Of a stretch of DNA of 64,000 bases, positions 61,067-64,000 are shown piece by piece. The DNA lies in contig NC_089856.1 of the NCBI RefSeq assembly GCF_036373705.1, positions 3,745,001-3,809,000 on the forward strand, written 5' to 3'. The notes beneath the pieces are model-generated. The model saw only the letters and a list, made by a program, of their open reading frames with translations, was not told where the DNA came from and did no database searches. Each line of letters opens with the position of its first letter. The stretch's first letter is position 1. The DNA is from Amia ocellicauda. Lineage: Eukaryota; Chordata; Actinopteri; Amiiformes; Amiidae. A program made the position numbers and the translations under genes.

Positions 61067-61139
61067 ACACCTGGACTCGTCCCTGAGCAGACGTGTGCCT
61101 TGGAAAGGCGCACGTCTGCTCAGGGATGAGTCCAGGTGT
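61067..61139. repeat. Near-perfect hairpin: 35 bp stem, 3 nt loop
   Basis: 61067-61101 pairs with 61105-61139 around the loop GGA. 33 pairs are Watson-Crick; the other two, when read as RNA, are G-U type. The arms start ACACCTGGACTC and end GCCTT. Pairing stops abruptly outside. It is unique, not a simple repeat. Confidence 0.9.
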
Positions 61140-61433
61140 GAAGGCCACCATCTGCAGGCCTGATCACAGGCCCTTACTGAGAGCCGCGCCAGTGTGCTTG
61201 GAGGCGCGAGTGTGAAGTTTTGTGCGACTGTGTCGTGTGCTGCCCTGGCTGAGGACGATCTCCCACTCAGGAGCAAGCGGAGAGAGGAGCCTGCTCAGTG
61301 CTGGGCTTTGGCTGGAGACCAGATGGCGCCAGGCCAGGCAGAGATCTGTGCCAACTGTTGTTTTTTGGTTTGTTTGTTTGTTTGTTTGTCTGTTTTTTAA
61401 TTCCCTCCTCATCATTTTTTTATCTACGTATCT

Positions 61434-61536
61434 TTGTGTGTGTGTGTGTGTGTGTGTGACCCCGGTAGAACGATCGCTGTCGGATGTGCTGCTTTGGGAA
61501 CGCTCAGAGGCAGAGTGTGTTTCTTTGGACGTGTCC

Positions 61537-61577
<41 letters not shown>

Positions 61578-61587
61578 TGTGTCTGTG

Positions 61588-61622
<35 letters not shown>

Positions 61623-62068
61623 ATTTGCGAGTGAGTGTGTGTGTATGTTTGCATTTGCGAGTGTGTGTGTCTGTGTGTGTGTGTGTGTGCATTTGCAAGT
61701 GAGTGTGTGTGTGTGAGAGTGTGTGTGTGCATTTGCGAGTGAGTGAGTGTGTGTGTGTGAGTGAGTGAGTTTGTGTGTATGTACATTTGCAAGTGAGTGA
61801 GTGTGTGTGTGTGAGTGAGTGAGTTTGTGTGTATGTACATTTGCAAGTGAGTGTGTGTGTGTGTGAGTGTGTGTGTGTGTAAGTGTGTGTGTGTGTGTGT
61901 GAGTGAGTGTGTGTGTGTGTAAGTGTGTGTGTGTGTGTGTGAGTGAGTGTGTGTGTGTGTAAGTGTGTGTGTGTGTGAGTGAGTGTGTGTGTGTGTAAGT
62001 GTGTGTGTGTGTGTGTGAGTGAGTGTGTGTGTGTGTAAGTGTGTGTGTGTGTGAGTGAGTGTGTGTGA

Positions 62069-62100
<32 letters not shown>

Positions 62101-62138
62101 GTGTGTGTGTGTGTGAGTGAGTGTGTGTGTGTGTGTGT
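61434..62138. repeat. Complex TG minisatellite with higher-order units
   Basis: About 700 bp of TG-rich repeat. Within it, a roughly 54 bp unit carrying TTTGTGTGTATGTACATTTGCAAG-type sequence is repeated (about 61760-61850), CATTTGC(G/A)AGTGAG recurs from 61624, and a unit of about 40 bp (GTGAGTGAGTG..TAAGTG..) is repeated from 61860 to 62050. Long reading frames across it are artefacts. Confidence 0.93.
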
Positions 62139-62264
62139 CAGTACTGCAGGGCACTGCTCTGTTAGCGCCGTTGCATCTCGCCTCGTTGCTACGCCAACCA
62201 CAAATTACCCTCTCCTGTGCTCCATAAACAAGCCCCCCCCTTCCACCCTGCCTGCACAATCCAG

Positions 62265-62460
62265 GCCACCTCCGCGCCTACAGCCCCGACACCGAGGCTC
62301 AGTGCGCTCACCGGCCCGGCACCGGCAGCACCGCGGCCGCGGGGACTCGTGTGGGTCCTTTCCCTCCTTCTCTTGCACCTGCGTTTTCCAGGAAGCTCCT
62401 CTAGACGTGGGACGGTTGCCGCTCAGAAGTGGTCGTCCGTCAGCGCTTGACCGGCGCAGC
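62265..62460 (-). promoter_or_regulatory. CpG-rich patch with a minus-strand donor; candidate promoter or 5' exon
   Basis: GC- and CpG-dense sequence with GCGGCCGCGG-type words. On the minus strand, CCGGGCCG|GTGAGC forms a good donor after 62312. It lies upstream of both the candidate exon at 56.9 kb and palm3 on the same strand, so it could be their untranslated first exon. No TATA box or CCAAT context was confirmed. Confidence 0.35.
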
Positions 62461-64000
62461 TGTGTGTGACTGAGATCAGAAACACGTTGCACCCCCACAG
62501 GAGGAGACTTTTGTTTTGTCATGTTTAGTTGTGTTTGTTTTTCTCTGTCTGCCTGTCTACATTCATATCTCTTACGCTTTCCTTCTCTCTGTCTTCCGTT
62601 CCTTCCCTGGAGAATCGGTCAGTGTTGTAGACTCAGCACAGCGATGCTGAGGAGGGAGGACACAGTGGAGGACTCTGAGGCTGGGCTGACATTATTAACC
62701 TGGGCCTGCCCTCCTCTCACCTCACCACGGTATCCTCTCTGTAACACCGGGGCCACGGGGCACCACTCGGGCCCGAAGCCATTCACCCCGAGTGTGCGGT
62801 GAAATCAGTGATCTAGTTAGGCACTTCACTGTGCCCATAAATCCACCCTCCTCCGGCCGCGCGTAAAACACACTCGACTCCTGCTGCACTACGACTCGTC
62901 TCCTTCCAAGGGGTTAAGTGTGTTATAATTGGAGACGATTCACTCAAAAGTGGGCCCGTCTCCGCTTGTGAGTCTGACCTGCATTCCGCCAGTGTTCCCG
63001 GTTAATGAGTTGGACTAATTGCTGCTTCCTTAACTGGAGCAGCTTAACACTTCAGCAGCTGATTCTGCAACCTGCCGGATCTGTACTGCTGGAGTCCTGG
63101 CGCCCCGGGCCCATGCCAGCATATCCCTGAGAGAAATGAGAGGCCCTTCGTGCGCTGATTGTCTGTGAGTGAGTTTGTTTGTTTGTGCTGGGGGAGGGGA
63201 GGTCAGGGGTTTGGGCACACCAGGGGCAAGGGGCAGTATCATGTGGAGCTGCCGATCTGCAGCAGACAGTCAGTCTCTGCCCCTCAGTCCTCACTCGGGC
63301 CTCCTTGCAGCCTGTAGTTGTGTATTGATGCTTTTGGGTCATTATTTTGGGTCATTATTCCTGCGGGTGGGAGCAGGAGGAGAAAGAGAAGACAAAGAAT
63401 AAAATTATGCAAAATTGAGCCAGATGGAAAGACAAATCCATTATCCAATCAAATGTTCCACGTCATCCCAAACGAAAGTGTCCAGATACCTGCCCTTCCG
63501 CCCCCCGGAGTGGGCACTGGAACAAAGACGGAAAGGCCGCTCTGCCTTTGGCACTTTGTGCGGTCCCCTCAGATCAGAGTCTCGCTGGTGCGGACGCGGG
63601 CATGGCAGCCGGCCGAACGTCTCTGTGAAAGAGCAGCATGCTGTCCGGTGAGATGAGCCACACGTTTGATACCTTCGCCATGAGTAGCTGCACAAATACC
63701 CGCCTAAAGCCTGGCGCTGCCCTCAGCACACTGATCAGAACAGAGGCTGCCCTGACCTGGATTATTTCACCTGCACTAGCCAACAATAAATACAATTTAT
63801 ATGTAGAGCATGCAGAATTCCCAGTGGCAGTGTGTATGAACGTTCATGAAGTGGCCGCCTCCAGCCATGCACTACCCCCACCTCTCTAATGCACACCTGA
63901 ACACAGACAGCGAATTTTGCTGCGTGTCTGTTTCACAAGCCCGTATATGCTTAGCTGGGAGGGCATGCTTCGAATTTCAATGAGCCCAAGTCCCCCTCTC
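62461..64000. other. Right-hand end of window, nothing recognised
   Basis: Mixed-composition DNA. Short overlapping ORFs show no recognisable domain, and no RNA gene or transposon was identified. Confidence 0.45.

Noticed and set aside
61164..62259. Minus-strand ORFs of 345 and 251 codons, rich in His-Thr
   Set aside because: They are translations of the TG/CA minisatellite; no start context, domain or splice structure supports a gene.
1..64000. CRISPR arrays, bacterial operons, rRNA genes or integrated viral genes
   Set aside because: The tandem repeats are simple microsatellites, the genes are intron-split vertebrate families, and no viral or rRNA sequence was recognised.

Overview
This is a vertebrate nuclear window, most likely from a ray-finned fish. 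Genes are split into many short exons with GT-AG introns, CA/TG microsatellites are very abundant, and Tc1/mariner, MITE and CR1-like remnants are scattered between exons. The repeat style leans to an early-branching (non-teleost) lineage, but that is an impression from memory, not a test.

Three multi-exon genes can be read. (1) About 2.0-6.0 kb, plus strand: the 3' part of an immunoglobulin-superfamily type I membrane protein. It has one Ig-like domain, a short stalk, a transmembrane helix and a cytoplasmic tail built from very small exons; the 5' end is not visible. (2) About 28.45 kb down to 10.6 kb, minus strand: a MISP/AKAP2-family gene, called misp3 because of its neighbour. A CpG-rich promoter and untranslated exon lie at 28.36-28.5 kb, one large coding exon at 20.7-23.0 kb, and two short 3' coding exons at 13.2 and 12.4 kb. 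(3) About 39.9 kb (possibly 56.9 or 62.3 kb) down to 30.4 kb, minus strand: paralemmin-3 (palm3), 666 codons over eight exons whose phases all agree, ending in a CaaX box. palm3 and misp3 lie head to tail about 2 kb apart, the same arrangement as PALM/MISP, PALM2/AKAP2 and PALM3/MISP3 in mammals. Both families are cortical, membrane- or actin-associated proteins.

The remainder is intron and intergenic DNA. An intact 1,221 bp Tc1/mariner element sits at 52.66-53.88 kb with perfect 29 bp terminal repeats and DD36E catalytic spacing, in a TA microsatellite. Smaller elements are a 231 bp Tc1-like MITE (0.53-0.76 kb), a fold-back element (27.3 kb), a MITE with long imperfect inverted ends (29.9-30.2 kb) and a CR1-like LINE 3' tail (34.3-34.6 kb). 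Long CA/TG arrays lie at 13.5, 38.1-38.5 and 61.4-62.1 kb.

The most unusual observations are: a perfect 107 bp inverted duplication in the Ig gene that contains a whole 50 nt exon; a 35 bp hairpin with a 3 nt loop at 61.07-61.14 kb; a candidate upstream first coding exon for palm3 at 56.8-56.9 kb that joins in frame; and two orphan plus-strand coding candidates, a cysteine-rich ORF at 9.1 kb and a symmetric 81 nt exon at 28.95 kb.
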